This document shows positions 18,534 to 28,888 of a DNA stretch of 64,000 nt, in pieces (the stretch's first letter is position 1; every line of letters starts with the position of its first letter). Both the position numbers and the translations under genes were made by a program. Source of the DNA: Burkholderia oklahomensis C6786 (GTDB lineage Bacteria; Pseudomonadota; Gammaproteobacteria; Burkholderiales; Burkholderiaceae); the NCBI RefSeq assembly GCF_000959365.1, contig NZ_CP009555.1, positions 1,798,001-1,862,000 on the forward strand. The letters are read 5' to 3'. The notes beneath the pieces were generated by a model, which was not told the origin of the DNA, did not search any database, and was given only the letters and a program-made list of their open reading frames with translations.

Positions 18534-19943
18534 ATGCAGACAGAGTCGAATGGCCGCCCCGGCGCGGGCGGCAAGGCAGCGCAGCCGGTGCTGCAGCAAA
18601 CCCTCGGCACGTGGCAGTTGTGGGGCATCGCGGTCGGCCTCGTGATCTCCGGCGAATACTTCGGCTGGAGCTACGGCTGGGCGAGCGCGGGCACGCTCGG
18701 CTTCGTCATCACCGCGCTGTTCGTCGCGGCGATGTACACGACCTTCATCTTCAGCTTCACCGAGCTCACGACGTCGATTCCGCACGCGGGCGGCCCGTTT
18801 GCTTACGCGCGGCGCGCGTTCGGCCCGGCGGGCGGCTATCTCGCGGGCGTCGCGACGCTCGTCGAGTTCGTGTTCGCGCCGCCCGCGATCGCGCTCGCGA
18901 TCGGCGCGTACCTGCACGTGCAGTTTCCGGGGCTCGAACCGAAGCACGCGGCGATGGGCGCGTATCTCGTGTTCATGGCGCTCAACATCGTCGGCGTGCA
19001 GATCGCCGCGACGTTCGAGCTCGTCGTCACGCTGCTCGCGATCTTCGAGCTGCTCGTGTTCATGGGCGTCGTGTCGCCGGGCTTCGCGTGGAGCAACTTC
19101 GTGAAGGGCGGCTGGTCCGGCGCCGATCACTTCAGCGTCGGTTCGTTCCACGGGATGTTCGCGGCGATTCCGTTCGCGATCTGGTTCTTCCTCGCGATCG
19201 AGGGCGTCGCGATGGCGGCCGAGGAAGCGAAGAATCCTAAGCGCTCGATTCCGATCGCGTACGTCGCCGGCATCCTGACGCTCGTCGCGCTCGCGATCGG
19301 CGTGATGGTGTTCGCGGGCGGCGCGGGCGACTGGACCAAGCTCGCGAACATCAACGACCCGCTGCCGCAGGCGATGAAGTACATCGTCGGCGCGAACAGC
19401 GGCTGGATGCACATGCTCGTGTGGCTCGGCCTGTTCGGCCTCGTCGCGTCGTTCCACGGGATCATCCTCGGCTATTCGCGCCAGATCTTCGCGCTCGCTC
19501 GCGAAGGCTATCTGCCCGAATGGCTCGCGAAGGTGCATCCGCGCTTCAGGACGCCTTATCGCGCGATCCTCGCGGGCGGCGTGGTCGGCATCGTCGCGAT
19601 CTACAGCGACGAGCTGATCCAGTTCGGCGGTCAGACGCTCACCGCGAACATCGTGACGATGTCCGTATTCGGCGCTATCGTGATGTACATCGTCAGCATG
19701 GCCGCGCTCTTCAAGCTGCGCCGCGTGCAGCCGCGGATGGAGCGCCCGTTCCGCGCGCCGCTGTATCCGTTCTTCCCGGCGTTCGCGCTCGTCGCGGCGA
19801 TCGTGTGCCTCGGCACGATGGTGTACTTCAACGCGCTCGTCGCGTCGATCTTCGTCGCGTTCGTCGCGCTCGGGTATGGCTACTTCCTCGCGACGCGCTC
19901 GCAGCGCGCGGCCGCGCCCGCCGACGCGCTGCTCGAGGAGTAG
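18534..19943 (+). CDS. eat: Ethanolamine permease
   Basis: A 469-residue APC-superfamily transporter with about twelve hydrophobic segments. The start follows gaggaga. Segments characteristic of the ethanolamine permease branch include TLGTWQLWGIAVGLVISGEYFGWSYGW, SIPHAGGPFAYARRAFGP, FLAIEGVAMAAEEAKNPKRSIP and GYSRQIFALAREGYLPEWL. It is directly upstream of eutB and eutC, so it would import ethanolamine for the ammonia lyase. The C terminus is short and cytoplasmic. The 58-bp gap to eutB suggests one operon. Confidence 0.93.
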   Translation: MQTESNGRPGAGGKAAQPVLQQTLGTWQLWGIAVGLVISGEYFGWSYGWASAGTLGFVITALFVAAMYTTFIFSFTELTTSIPHAGGPFAYARRAFGPAGGYLAGVATLVEFVFAPPAIALAIGAYLHVQFPGLEPKHAAMGAYLVFMALNIVGVQIAATFELVVTLLAIFELLVFMGVVSPGFAWSNFVKGGWSGADHFSVGSFHGMFAAIPFAIWFFLAIEGVAMAAEEAKNPKRSIPIAYVAGILTLVALAIGVMVFAGGAGDWTKLANINDPLPQAMKYIVGANSGWMHMLVWLGLFGLVASFHGIILGYSRQIFALAREGYLPEWLAKVHPRFRTPYRAILAGGVVGIVAIYSDELIQFGGQTLTANIVTMSVFGAIVMYIVSMAALFKLRRVQPRMERPFRAPLYPFFPAFALVAAIVCLGTMVYFNALVASIFVAFVALGYGYFLATRSQRAAAPADALLEE

Positions 19944-20001
19944 GAACGGCGTGCGCCGCGCGCCGGAGGGCGGCGCGCGGCCGTTACGACAAGGAGTCCA
20001 G

Positions 20002-21399
20002 ATGCGATATACGGAGACGATCGGTTCGCGCACCTACCGCTTCGCGGACCTGAAGACGCTGCTCGCGAAGGCGAGCCCTTTGCGTTCCGGCGACCAGCTC
20101 GCGGGCGTCGCGGCCGCGACCGAGGAGGAGCGCGTCGCGGCGAAGATGGCGCTCGCGAGCGTGCCGCTCGCCGCATTCCTCAACGAGGCGGTGATCCCTT
20201 ACGAAGACGACGAGGTCACGCGCCTCGTCGTCGACACGCATTCGCGCGACGCATTCGCCGAGATCTCGCACCTGACGGTCGGCGATTTCCGCAACTGGCT
20301 GCTGTCGAGCGCCGCCGATTCGGCCGCGCTCGAGCGGATCGCGCCGGGACTCACGCCGGAGATGGTCGCGGCGGTGTCGAAGCTGATGCGCAACCAGGAT
20401 CTGATCGCGGCCGCGAGAAAGCGCCGCGTCGTCACGCGCTTCCGGAACACGGTCGGGCTGCCGGGACGGATGTCGGTGCGGCTGCAGCCGAACCATCCGA
20501 CCGACGACGTGAAAGGCATCGCCGCATCGATGCTCGACGGCCTGATGTACGGCTGCGGCGACGCGATGATCGGCATCAATCCGGCGACCGACAGCCTCGC
20601 CGCGATCACGAAGCTGCTCGCGATGATCGACGCGTTTCGCGAGCGCTACCGCGTGCCGACGCAGTCGTGCGTGCTCACGCACGTGACCAACACGATCGTG
20701 GCGATCGAGAAAGGCGCGCCCGTCGATCTCGTGTTCCAGTCGATCGCGGGCACCGAGAAGGCGAACGCGAGCTTCGGCATTTCGCTCGCGCTGCTCGCCG
20801 AAGCGCGCGAGGCGGCGCTGGCGCTCAAGCGCGGCACGGTCGGCAACAACCTGATGTACTTCGAGACGGGCCAGGGCAGCGCGCTGTCGGCGAACGCGCA
20901 TCACGGCGTGGACCAGCAGACCTGCGAGGTGCGCGCCTACGCGGTCGCGCGCGCGTTCGAGCCGTTTCTCGTCAACACGGTGGTCGGCTTCATCGGTCCC
21001 GAATATCTGTACGACGGCAAGCAGATCATTCGCGCGGGGCTCGAGGATCACTTCTGCGGCAAGCTGCTCGGCGTGCCGATGGGCTGCGACATCTGCTACA
21101 CGAACCATGCGGAAGCCGACCAGGACGACATGGACAACCTGCTGACGCTGCTCGGCGCCGCGGGCATCAACTTCATCATGGGCATTCCGGGCGCGGACGA
21201 CGTGATGCTCAACTACCAGAGCACGTCGTTTCACGATCAGCTCTACGTGCGCGAGGTGCTCGGCCTGCGCCGCGCGCCCGAGTTCGAGGAATGGCTGGAG
21301 ACGATGGAGATCGCCGATGCGCACGGCGCGCTGCGCGCCGCGTCGATGCGCGTGCCGCTCCTCGCCGGCGCGAACGACTGGATGGGGCTTTCCGCATGA
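20002..21399 (+). CDS. eutB: Ethanolamine ammonia-lyase large (heavy) subunit
   Basis: A 465-residue TIM-barrel subunit of the adenosylcobalamin-dependent lyase that converts ethanolamine to acetaldehyde and ammonia. Conserved stretches are LPGRMSVRLQPNHPTDD, DGLMYGCGDAMIGINPATDS, FQSIAGTEKANASFGI, NNLMYFETGQGSALSANAHHG and FCGKLLGVPMGCDICYTNHAEADQDD. Length equals the family norm. The start with aaggag was chosen; a longer in-frame extension would overlap eat. The stop overlaps the eutC start (ATGA), implying translational coupling. Confidence 0.97.
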   Translation: MRYTETIGSRTYRFADLKTLLAKASPLRSGDQLAGVAAATEEERVAAKMALASVPLAAFLNEAVIPYEDDEVTRLVVDTHSRDAFAEISHLTVGDFRNWLLSSAADSAALERIAPGLTPEMVAAVSKLMRNQDLIAAARKRRVVTRFRNTVGLPGRMSVRLQPNHPTDDVKGIAASMLDGLMYGCGDAMIGINPATDSLAAITKLLAMIDAFRERYRVPTQSCVLTHVTNTIVAIEKGAPVDLVFQSIAGTEKANASFGISLALLAEAREAALALKRGTVGNNLMYFETGQGSALSANAHHGVDQQTCEVRAYAVARAFEPFLVNTVVGFIGPEYLYDGKQIIRAGLEDHFCGKLLGVPMGCDICYTNHAEADQDDMDNLLTLLGAAGINFIMGIPGADDVMLNYQSTSFHDQLYVREVLGLRRAPEFEEWLETMEIADAHGALRAASMRVPLLAGANDWMGLSA

Positions 21400-22181
21400 G
21401 CGACGCGGTCGAAAAGAACCCGTGGGGGCAGCTCAAGACGTTCACGAACGCGCGGATCGCGCTCGGACGCGCGGGCAACAGCCTGCCGACCGCGCCGCTG
21501 CTTGCGTTCAACCTGTCGCACGCGCAGGCGCGCGATGCCGTTCATCAGCCGCTCGACGCCGACGCGCTGCGGCGCGAGATCGAAGCGGCCGGACTCCCGA
21601 CGCTCGGCGTAGAGAGCGCCGCGCCGGATCGGCAGCATTACCTGCGCCGGCCGGACCTCGGCCGCAAGCTGTCCGACGACGGCCGCGCGCTGCTCGCCGG
21701 CTACGGCGCGGCGCTCGACGCCGCGCCCGACGTCGTGTTCGTCGTCGCCGACGGGCTGTCGGCGTTCGCGGCCGCGAAGCAGGCGCTGCCGCTCCTGAAC
21801 GCGGTGCGGCCGAAGCTCGGCGGCTGGCGGATCGGGCCCGTCGTCGTCGCGCGGCAGGCGCGCGTCGCGCTCGGCGACGAGATCGGCGAGCTGCTCGGCG
21901 CGCGCCTCGTCGCGATGCTGATCGGCGAGCGGCCGGGTTTGAGCTCGCCCGACAGCCTCGGGGTGTATCTGACGTACGCGCCGAAGCTCGGCTGCCACGA
22001 CGCGCAGCGCAACTGCATCTCGAACGTGCGTCCCGAAGGGCTGCCGCACGACGCGGCCGCGCACAAGCTGCACTATCTGATGACGCATGCGCGGCGGCTC
22101 GGGCTGACTGGCGTCGGGCTCAAGGACGACAGCGATGCGTTGTTGTCTTCGGCGGACCCGGAGCGGATCGCGGCGGAGTAG
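21396..22181 (+). CDS. eutC: Ethanolamine ammonia-lyase light subunit
   Basis: A 261-residue small subunit which, with EutB, forms the cobalamin-binding lyase. Family stretches are NPWGQLKTFTNARIALGRAGNSLPT, FNLSHAQARDAVH, RRPDLGRKLSDDG, VVADGLSAFAA, IGERPGLSSPDSLGVYLTYAP and DAQRNCISNVRPEGL. It starts within the eutB stop codon, so its translation is probably coupled. No eut shell (microcompartment) genes are near, which is usual for Burkholderia and Pseudomonas; acetaldehyde must be dealt with by a soluble dehydrogenase such as the one at 22776-24296. Confidence 0.96.
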   Translation: MSDAVEKNPWGQLKTFTNARIALGRAGNSLPTAPLLAFNLSHAQARDAVHQPLDADALRREIEAAGLPTLGVESAAPDRQHYLRRPDLGRKLSDDGRALLAGYGAALDAAPDVVFVVADGLSAFAAAKQALPLLNAVRPKLGGWRIGPVVVARQARVALGDEIGELLGARLVAMLIGERPGLSSPDSLGVYLTYAPKLGCHDAQRNCISNVRPEGLPHDAAAHKLHYLMTHARRLGLTGVGLKDDSDALLSSADPERIAAE

Positions 22182-22348
22182 TTCGGCCGCGGTGCGGTGA
22201 AATCGGCTTGGCGTGGCATGTGGCAGGCGGCGGCCGGCGCGGCTGTGTCGGCGTGTCGGCGCGGCAAGCGATCCGCGACGTGCTCCGTGCGCGATGCGCG
22301 GCGCTCGTGCCCACGCGGCCCCGAACGGCGCACGCACGCCGATGCGCA

Positions 22349-22566
22349 TCAACCCGCCGCGCTCGCCTCGACTGCCTCGATCGGCACATTCGCATGCCGT
22401 CGCTCGAGCTCGAGCAGCCACCGCTTGCGCTCGATCCCGCCGCCGTAGCCCGTGAGCGACCCGTCCTTGCCGATGATCCGATGGCACGGCACGATGATCG
22501 AGATGCGGTTCGCGCCGTTCGCCGCGGCGAACGCCGTGCACGAGGCCGCCGCGCGGCTCGCGACGG
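22349..22566 (-). pseudogene. C-terminal remnant of methylated-DNA-protein-cysteine methyltransferase
   Basis: A minus-strand frame keeps the C-terminal part of an Ogt/MGMT repair protein: [19 protein letters not shown], then [32 protein letters not shown]. The alkyl-acceptor PCHR is intact. The upstream 60 to 100 residues are missing and replaced by a GC-rich tandem array (22575-22630). No usable start precedes it, so it is a truncated gene. Confidence 0.75.
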
Positions 22567-22574
22567 GCGATCTC

Positions 22575-22630
22575 GCGACGACGCGACGACGTGACGACGC
22601 GACGTGACGCGACGTGACGCGGCGACGCGC
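22575..22630. repeat. Short tandem array of GACGCGACGT-like units
   Basis: Degenerate repeats of 5-10 bp built from GACGCGAC and GTGACGCGAC occupy about 55 bases exactly where the ogt remnant loses homology. Slippage or recombination in this array may have removed the gene's front half. Confidence 0.65.
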
Positions 22631-22673
22631 GAGCCGCCCGACTGCCTGACCGGCCGATTCGGCGCCACAGTCG

Positions 22674-22718
22674 CAAAAGAGCCCGGCGGATCCGCATCGA
22701 GACGCGAATCCGCCGGGC
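22674..22718 (-). terminator. Rho-independent terminator of the aldehyde dehydrogenase gene
   Basis: A perfect 11-bp stem (22681-22691 with 22708-22718, GCCCGGCGGAT and its complement), followed on the minus strand by TCTTTTG. It lies about 60 bases after the dehydrogenase stop. Confidence 0.82.
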
Positions 22719-22775
22719 CGGGCCAAGCCGTTCGTGCGACGCGCAACCGGCGCGCGCCGCCGCCCGCGCGCGGGA

Positions 22776-24296
<1,521 letters not shown>

Positions 24297-24601
24297 CGTT
24301 GCTCCTCGCATGTCGGTATCGGTGATGCGTCGCGCGACGTGCGCGACGCCTGTCGTTACGCCAAAACCGTGCCAGCCGGCCGCGCGACGGTGCATCGGGG
24401 CTCCGGCGCGGGGCTCGGCGCGCGGGCGGCGCGGCCGGGCGCGCGCGACTGCGCCGTCGTTGAACAGCCGCCGCATGCGGATTGTTCAAACGCGGTACAG
24501 CGAGAAGACGAGACCGGCGATTTTGGCGACGCTACGCTTCGGCATGGGAATTGCGTCATCGAACGGATCGTTTCAGCTTCAGCGACGCAAAAGGGGGCGC
24601 G

Positions 24602-25627
24602 ATGGATCACGAGCACACCGGCGCCGAGACGACGGCGGAGGACACGGGACGCAGCGCGGACGGCGACGGCACGGCCGGGCGCGCCGTCGTCAGCGTCGCG
24701 CACGACGCCGACGAGCAGGCGCGCAACCTGATCGGCTGGCGCCAGACCTATGACCAGCTCGCGGCGGGCCGCTTCGTCGGCACGCTGACCGAGCTGCCGC
24801 TCGACACGATGAAGGTGTTTCGGGAGACGACGAGCCACACGCTGCGGCAGGCGTGCGAGGTGCGCGGGGACGCGTACTGGTTCGGCATTCCGGTCGCGCG
24901 CGATGGTGCGGCGCGCATCGACGCGCGGCCGATCGCCGCCGATGCGCTCGCGTTCCGGCCCGGCAACGTCGAATTCGAGCTGCTGACGCCCGCGCAATTC
25001 TCGATCTACGGGCTGGTCGTGCGCGGCGCGGTGCTGCGCCGCTACGCGGAGGAGGTCGAGCGCTGCGGGCTCGACGAGCGGCTGCCGCTCGTGCCCGTCG
25101 TGCGCGTCGGCGAGGCGCGGCTCACGCGGCTTTGCGCGCTGCTCGCCCAGCGGCTCGACGACGCGGACGCGATGAGCGCGGCGGGCGCGCCGCTGTCCGA
25201 CTGCGCGCGCAATGACTTGCAGGCGGAAGTGCTCGCGGCGCTGTTCGACCTGTGCGCGTCGCCTGCCGCCGACGCGACCGTCGAGCATGCGTCGCGGCGG
25301 CGCAAGATCGTCGCGGCCGCGCGCGACTACGTGCTCGCGCACCGTTCGCGGCCCGTCGGCGTGCCCGAGCTGTGCGAGCAGTTGCACGTGAGCCGGCGCA
25401 CGCTGCAGTACTGCTTCCAGGACGTGCTCGGGATGGCGCCCGCGACCTATCTGCGTGCGTTGCGGCTGAACGGCGTGCGGCGCGACCTGCGCGGGCGCGC
25501 GGCGGATTCGGTGCAGGACGTCGCGGCCGCGTGGGGGTTCTGGCATCTGAGCCAGTTCGCGACCGACTATCGGCGGATGTTCGGCGCGCGGCCGTCCGAG
25601 ACGTTGCGCGACGCGCTCACTTGCTGA
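24602..25627 (+). CDS. eutR: AraC-family regulator, EutR-like
   Basis: A 341-residue regulator. The C-terminal 100 residues carry an AraC double helix-turn-helix: RPVGVPELCEQLHVSRRTLQYCFQDVLGMAPATYLRALRL and VQDVAAAWGFWHLSQFATDYRRMFGARPSETL. The N-terminal part holds LPLDTMKVFRETTSHTLRQACEVRGDAYWFGIP and FELLTPAQFSIYGLVV, which fit the EutR ligand domain better than AraC/XylS. It diverges from the aldehyde dehydrogenase gene over 305 bp. By analogy with enteric EutR it would activate the ethanolamine genes in response to ethanolamine and B12. The start ATG was chosen after AAAAGGGGGCGCG. Confidence 0.85.
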   Translation: MDHEHTGAETTAEDTGRSADGDGTAGRAVVSVAHDADEQARNLIGWRQTYDQLAAGRFVGTLTELPLDTMKVFRETTSHTLRQACEVRGDAYWFGIPVARDGAARIDARPIAADALAFRPGNVEFELLTPAQFSIYGLVVRGAVLRRYAEEVERCGLDERLPLVPVVRVGEARLTRLCALLAQRLDDADAMSAAGAPLSDCARNDLQAEVLAALFDLCASPAADATVEHASRRRKIVAAARDYVLAHRSRPVGVPELCEQLHVSRRTLQYCFQDVLGMAPATYLRALRLNGVRRDLRGRAADSVQDVAAAWGFWHLSQFATDYRRMFGARPSETLRDALTC

Positions 25628-25861
25628 AAAAGGGACGGGTGCGAGCGGGGCGGCCGGCGCTTGTCCGGCTTGACGCGGCGTCGCATGATGCGGCGGCTTG
25701 CTTGCCGATATCGGGCGAGTGAGATATCGGCGGATCGCCCGCCGTAACTTGCGCGACGAAGCGCGGCTGTAGCGGGTCGCATGGCGCTTGTGGAAAGTCG
25801 GCGAGCACTATCATCGCGAGCGCGCCCGACCGTGCGCACCGGCGTCCGCGCGCTGCTCGTT

Positions 25862-25899
25862 GCTCACCGCTCACCGCTCACCGCCGCTCACGGCTCACC
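25862..25899. repeat. Short GCTCACC heptamer array
   Basis: Three exact GCTCACC units are followed by two degenerate ones, upstream in the convergent gap between the EutR-like gene and the GT9 gene. The unit is the reverse complement, phase-shifted, of the CGGTGAG unit repeated 23 times at 36774-36934. The rest of the 296-bp gap shows no gene. Confidence 0.7.
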
Positions 25900-25923
25900 A
25901 CGTCCTCAACGATTTCGCCGCGC

Positions 25924-26988
25924 TCACTCCCGCGCCTGCGGCCATGCGGTCGCATTCCAATCGATCCGCCGATACGCAGCCTCGACCAGTGCGATATCGC
26001 CGGCCGCGTCGCTTTTGTGGCGATTGTGCAGCGTCTCCGGCACGTCGAGCGCGATCGCCGTGCAGAACGGATAGTCGCGCACCCGCAAACCAGGCGCGAT
26101 GCTGGAAAAGCACGCGAGCGTCGGCACGTCGAACCCGGCCGCGACGTGCACGGCCGACGTGTCCGCGCACAGCGCGACGCTCGCGTGCTTGACCCAGCGG
26201 ATGAACTGCGCGGTATCGCCGGAGTGGCCGCTCACGTCGACGTAATCCGGATGATCGATCGGCTCGAAGCCGAGCACGGGCAGCCGGTAGGTTTGCGCGA
26301 GCCGGTCGACGAGCGCCGCGCGCAGTGCCGGCGGAATGCTGCGCAGCGGCGTGCTCGCCTGCGGGCAGAACAGCGCGTAGCGCCGTCCGCGCCATTCGCG
26401 CGGCGGCTCGGGCAGCGTCAGCCGGGCGAGCCAATGATTGCGCTTCGCGTCGGCGGCGACCGATTCGGGCGGCACGCCGAGCGCCGCGAGGAAGAAGTCG
26501 ATCATCGGCAGCGTCGCGAACGCGGGCCAGTACAGGTGATTGCCGAGATCGATGCGCGTGTCGCCGGCCGGCAGCGCGGCGGCAGGCCACGGCAGCGTGC
26601 GGATCGGCGCGATCGCGCCGGCCGCGAGCCGGTACAGCGCATCGACGTAGGCGGGCGCATGCGCGGGCCGGTACAGCACGAAGCGCACGTGCGGATGGAG
26701 CGTCTCGATCGCCGCGAGCGCCGTCAGGCCGATCACCGAGTCGCCGAGCGCGACGCCCATCCCGTTGATCACGTGAACGGTCGACAACGTCGCGTAATCG
26801 AGCGTGAACGAGCGGCTTGCCGCATGCAACAGGCCGAGGCGGGCCGCCGCGCCGATGTAGCCGTGCGCGTCGGCCGCCGTGCGCTCGAGATCGTAGGGCG
26901 CGACGAGCCGCCCGTCCGGCGCGAGCAGCGTGCCGGGGTAGGCGAGCGCGTCGGCGGGCGACAATGTGGCTGCGGCGCGCGTCATCAT
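25924..26988 (-). CDS. Glycosyltransferase family 9 (ADP-heptose:LPS heptosyltransferase-like)
   Basis: A 354-residue protein. The GT9 C-terminal Rossmann part is visible: YALFCPQASTPLRSIPPALRAALVDRL, DTAQFIRWVKHASVALCADTSAVHVAAGFDVPTLACFSSI, and the N-terminal HVINGMGVALGDSVIGLTALAAIETLHP. Members transfer heptose to lipopolysaccharide or act on other glycans. It is divorced from LPS loci here and is followed upstream by a TPP enzyme on the same strand (30-bp gap), so it is an atypical copy; substrate not predictable. Either of two adjacent Met codons may be the start, and neither has a strong ribosome site. Confidence 0.8.
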   Translation of the reverse strand: MMTRAAATLSPADALAYPGTLLAPDGRLVAPYDLERTAADAHGYIGAAARLGLLHAASRSFTLDYATLSTVHVINGMGVALGDSVIGLTALAAIETLHPHVRFVLYRPAHAPAYVDALYRLAAGAIAPIRTLPWPAAALPAGDTRIDLGNHLYWPAFATLPMIDFFLAALGVPPESVAADAKRNHWLARLTLPEPPREWRGRRYALFCPQASTPLRSIPPALRAALVDRLAQTYRLPVLGFEPIDHPDYVDVSGHSGDTAQFIRWVKHASVALCADTSAVHVAAGFDVPTLACFSSIAPGLRVRDYPFCTAIALDVPETLHNRHKSDAAGDIALVEAAYRRIDWNATAWPQARE

Positions 26989-27018
26989 CGGCGCGGGTGT
27001 GCGGCGCAGGACGTCGCG

Positions 27019-28722
27019 TCAGGCGCGACGCGCACGCAGGCCCTGCTCGCGCACCTGCTCGAGCGTCGCGGCGGGCGTGCAGGCATCCTGCGGCACGCGG
27101 ATCTCGATCAGCGCGGGCAGTTCGCTCGCGAGCGCGCGATCGAGCGCGGGCAGGAAATCGGCGGTGCGCTCGACTGTCTCGCCGTGCGCGCCGAACGCAC
27201 GCGCGTACGCGGCGAAATCCGGGTTCGTCAGCCCCGTGCCGTGCACGCGCCCAGGATAGTTGCGCTCCTGATGCATGCGGATCGTGCCGAAATGGCCGTT
27301 GTTCACGACGAGTACGATGATCGCGAGCCCGTATTGGATCGCGGTCGCGAGCTCGTTGCCCGCCATCATGAAGCAGCCGTCGCCCGCGAGCGCGACGACC
27401 GTGCGCTGCGGATACAGCGACTTCGCGGCGAGCGCGGCCGGCACGCCGTAGCCCATCGCGCCGCTCGTCGGCGCGAGCTGCGAACGGAAATGCCGGTACG
27501 CGAAATGGCGATGCAGCCACGCCGCGTAATTGCCCGCGCCGTTCGTGACGATTGCGTCGTGCGGCAGCCGTTCGCGCAATTGCTGCATCACGTCGCCGAG
27601 CTGCACGCCGCCCGGCATCGGCCGCGGCGTGCGCCAGTCGAGATAGGCGCGATGCGCGTCGGCGGCGCTGCCCGCCCACGCGGGCGATGCCGGCGGCTCG
27701 AGCGCGGCGAGCTGCGCGGCGATCTCGGGCATCCCGGACGCGATCGGCAGATCCGCCGCATAGACGCGCCCCAGCTCGTCCGCGCCCTGATGCACGTGAA
27801 CGAGCACTTGCTTCGGCTTCGGAATGTCGATCAGCGTATAGCCGCCCGTCGTCGCCTCGCCGAGTCGCGGGCCGAGCGCGAACAGCAGGTCCGCTTCCTG
27901 GATGCGGCGCGCGAGCGCGGGATTCACGCCGAGGCCGACGTCGCCCGCGTATTGGGGATGCTCGTTGTCGAACGTGTCCTGATAGCGGAACGCGCACGCG
28001 ATCGGCAACTGCCAGCGCTCGACGAACGTGCGCAGATCCGCGCACGCCTCCGGCGTCCAGCCGCTGCCGCCCACGATCACGAGCGGCCGCTCGGCGCGCG
28101 CGAGCCGCTCGCGCAGCTCGCTCATCTGCGCGGCGGACGGCGCGGCGGCGATGCGCTTCGCCGCGGGCGCGACGGGTTGCGGCGCGCACGGCTCGGACAG
28201 CACGTCCTCAGGAAGCGCGAGCACGACGGGGCCGGGCCGGCCCGACATCGCGACGTGAAACGCGTGGCTCAGATATTCGGGGATGCGGCGCGGATCGTCG
28301 ATTTGCGCGACCCACTTCGCGAGCTGGCCGAACATCCGCCGATAATCGATTTCCTGGAACGCCTCGCGATCGAGATGCTCGCGCGCGCACTGGCCGATGA
28401 AGAGGATCATCGGCGTTGAATCCTGGAATGCGGTGTGCACGCCGATCGACGCGTGCGTCGCGCCGGGGCCGCGCGTGACGAGCGCGATTCCGGGCCGGCC
28501 GGTCAGCTTGCCGAGCGCCTCCGCCATGTTCGCGGCGGCGGCTTCGTGGCGGCAGACGACGGTCTGGATGCGTTCGGTTTCGTCGGCGAGGGAATCGAGG
28601 ACGGCGAGAAAGCTCTCGCCGGGAACACAGAACACGCGCTCGACGTGATTCGCGAGCAGGGCGTCGACGAGCAGGCGTGCGCCGGTTGTGGCGCGCTGCC
28701 CGAGGTCCGGGGAAATCGACAT
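27019..28722 (-). CDS. Acetolactate-synthase-like thiamine pyrophosphate enzyme
   Basis: A 567-residue enzyme of the IlvB/IlvG/oxalyl-CoA decarboxylase superfamily. N-terminal pyrimidine-binding domain: VERVFCVPGESFLAVLDSL with the catalytic Glu in VVCRHEAAAANMAEA. Central domain: ERPLVIVGGSGWTPEA and ALGPRLGEATTGGYTLIDIPKP. C-terminal TPP domain: LAPTSGAMGYGVPAAL and the GDG...N motif GDGCFMMAGNELATAIQYGLAIIVLVVNNGHFGTI. No regulatory small subunit follows, so it is probably not the main biosynthetic acetolactate synthase. It may be a catabolic or glyoxylate-type carboligase. Start is at MSISPDL with GGGAG about 12 bases upstream. Confidence 0.88.
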   Translation of the reverse strand: MSISPDLGQRATTGARLLVDALLANHVERVFCVPGESFLAVLDSLADETERIQTVVCRHEAAAANMAEALGKLTGRPGIALVTRGPGATHASIGVHTAFQDSTPMILFIGQCAREHLDREAFQEIDYRRMFGQLAKWVAQIDDPRRIPEYLSHAFHVAMSGRPGPVVLALPEDVLSEPCAPQPVAPAAKRIAAAPSAAQMSELRERLARAERPLVIVGGSGWTPEACADLRTFVERWQLPIACAFRYQDTFDNEHPQYAGDVGLGVNPALARRIQEADLLFALGPRLGEATTGGYTLIDIPKPKQVLVHVHQGADELGRVYAADLPIASGMPEIAAQLAALEPPASPAWAGSAADAHRAYLDWRTPRPMPGGVQLGDVMQQLRERLPHDAIVTNGAGNYAAWLHRHFAYRHFRSQLAPTSGAMGYGVPAALAAKSLYPQRTVVALAGDGCFMMAGNELATAIQYGLAIIVLVVNNGHFGTIRMHQERNYPGRVHGTGLTNPDFAAYARAFGAHGETVERTADFLPALDRALASELPALIEIRVPQDACTPAATLEQVREQGLRARRA

Positions 28723-28888
28723 ATAAGACGGGCTCCCTTCGTGGCGGGACGTACAGCTTACGCCGGATGAAGGGGCGACGGAAGGCGCGAAGCCGTGCTG
28801 CACCGCGGCGGCGTTCGCGCGACGCGCCGCCGCGCGGGGCGGGCGACGCAGCGAGCGGCACGGCGCATTCCCGCGCCGCGCCCCCGCC

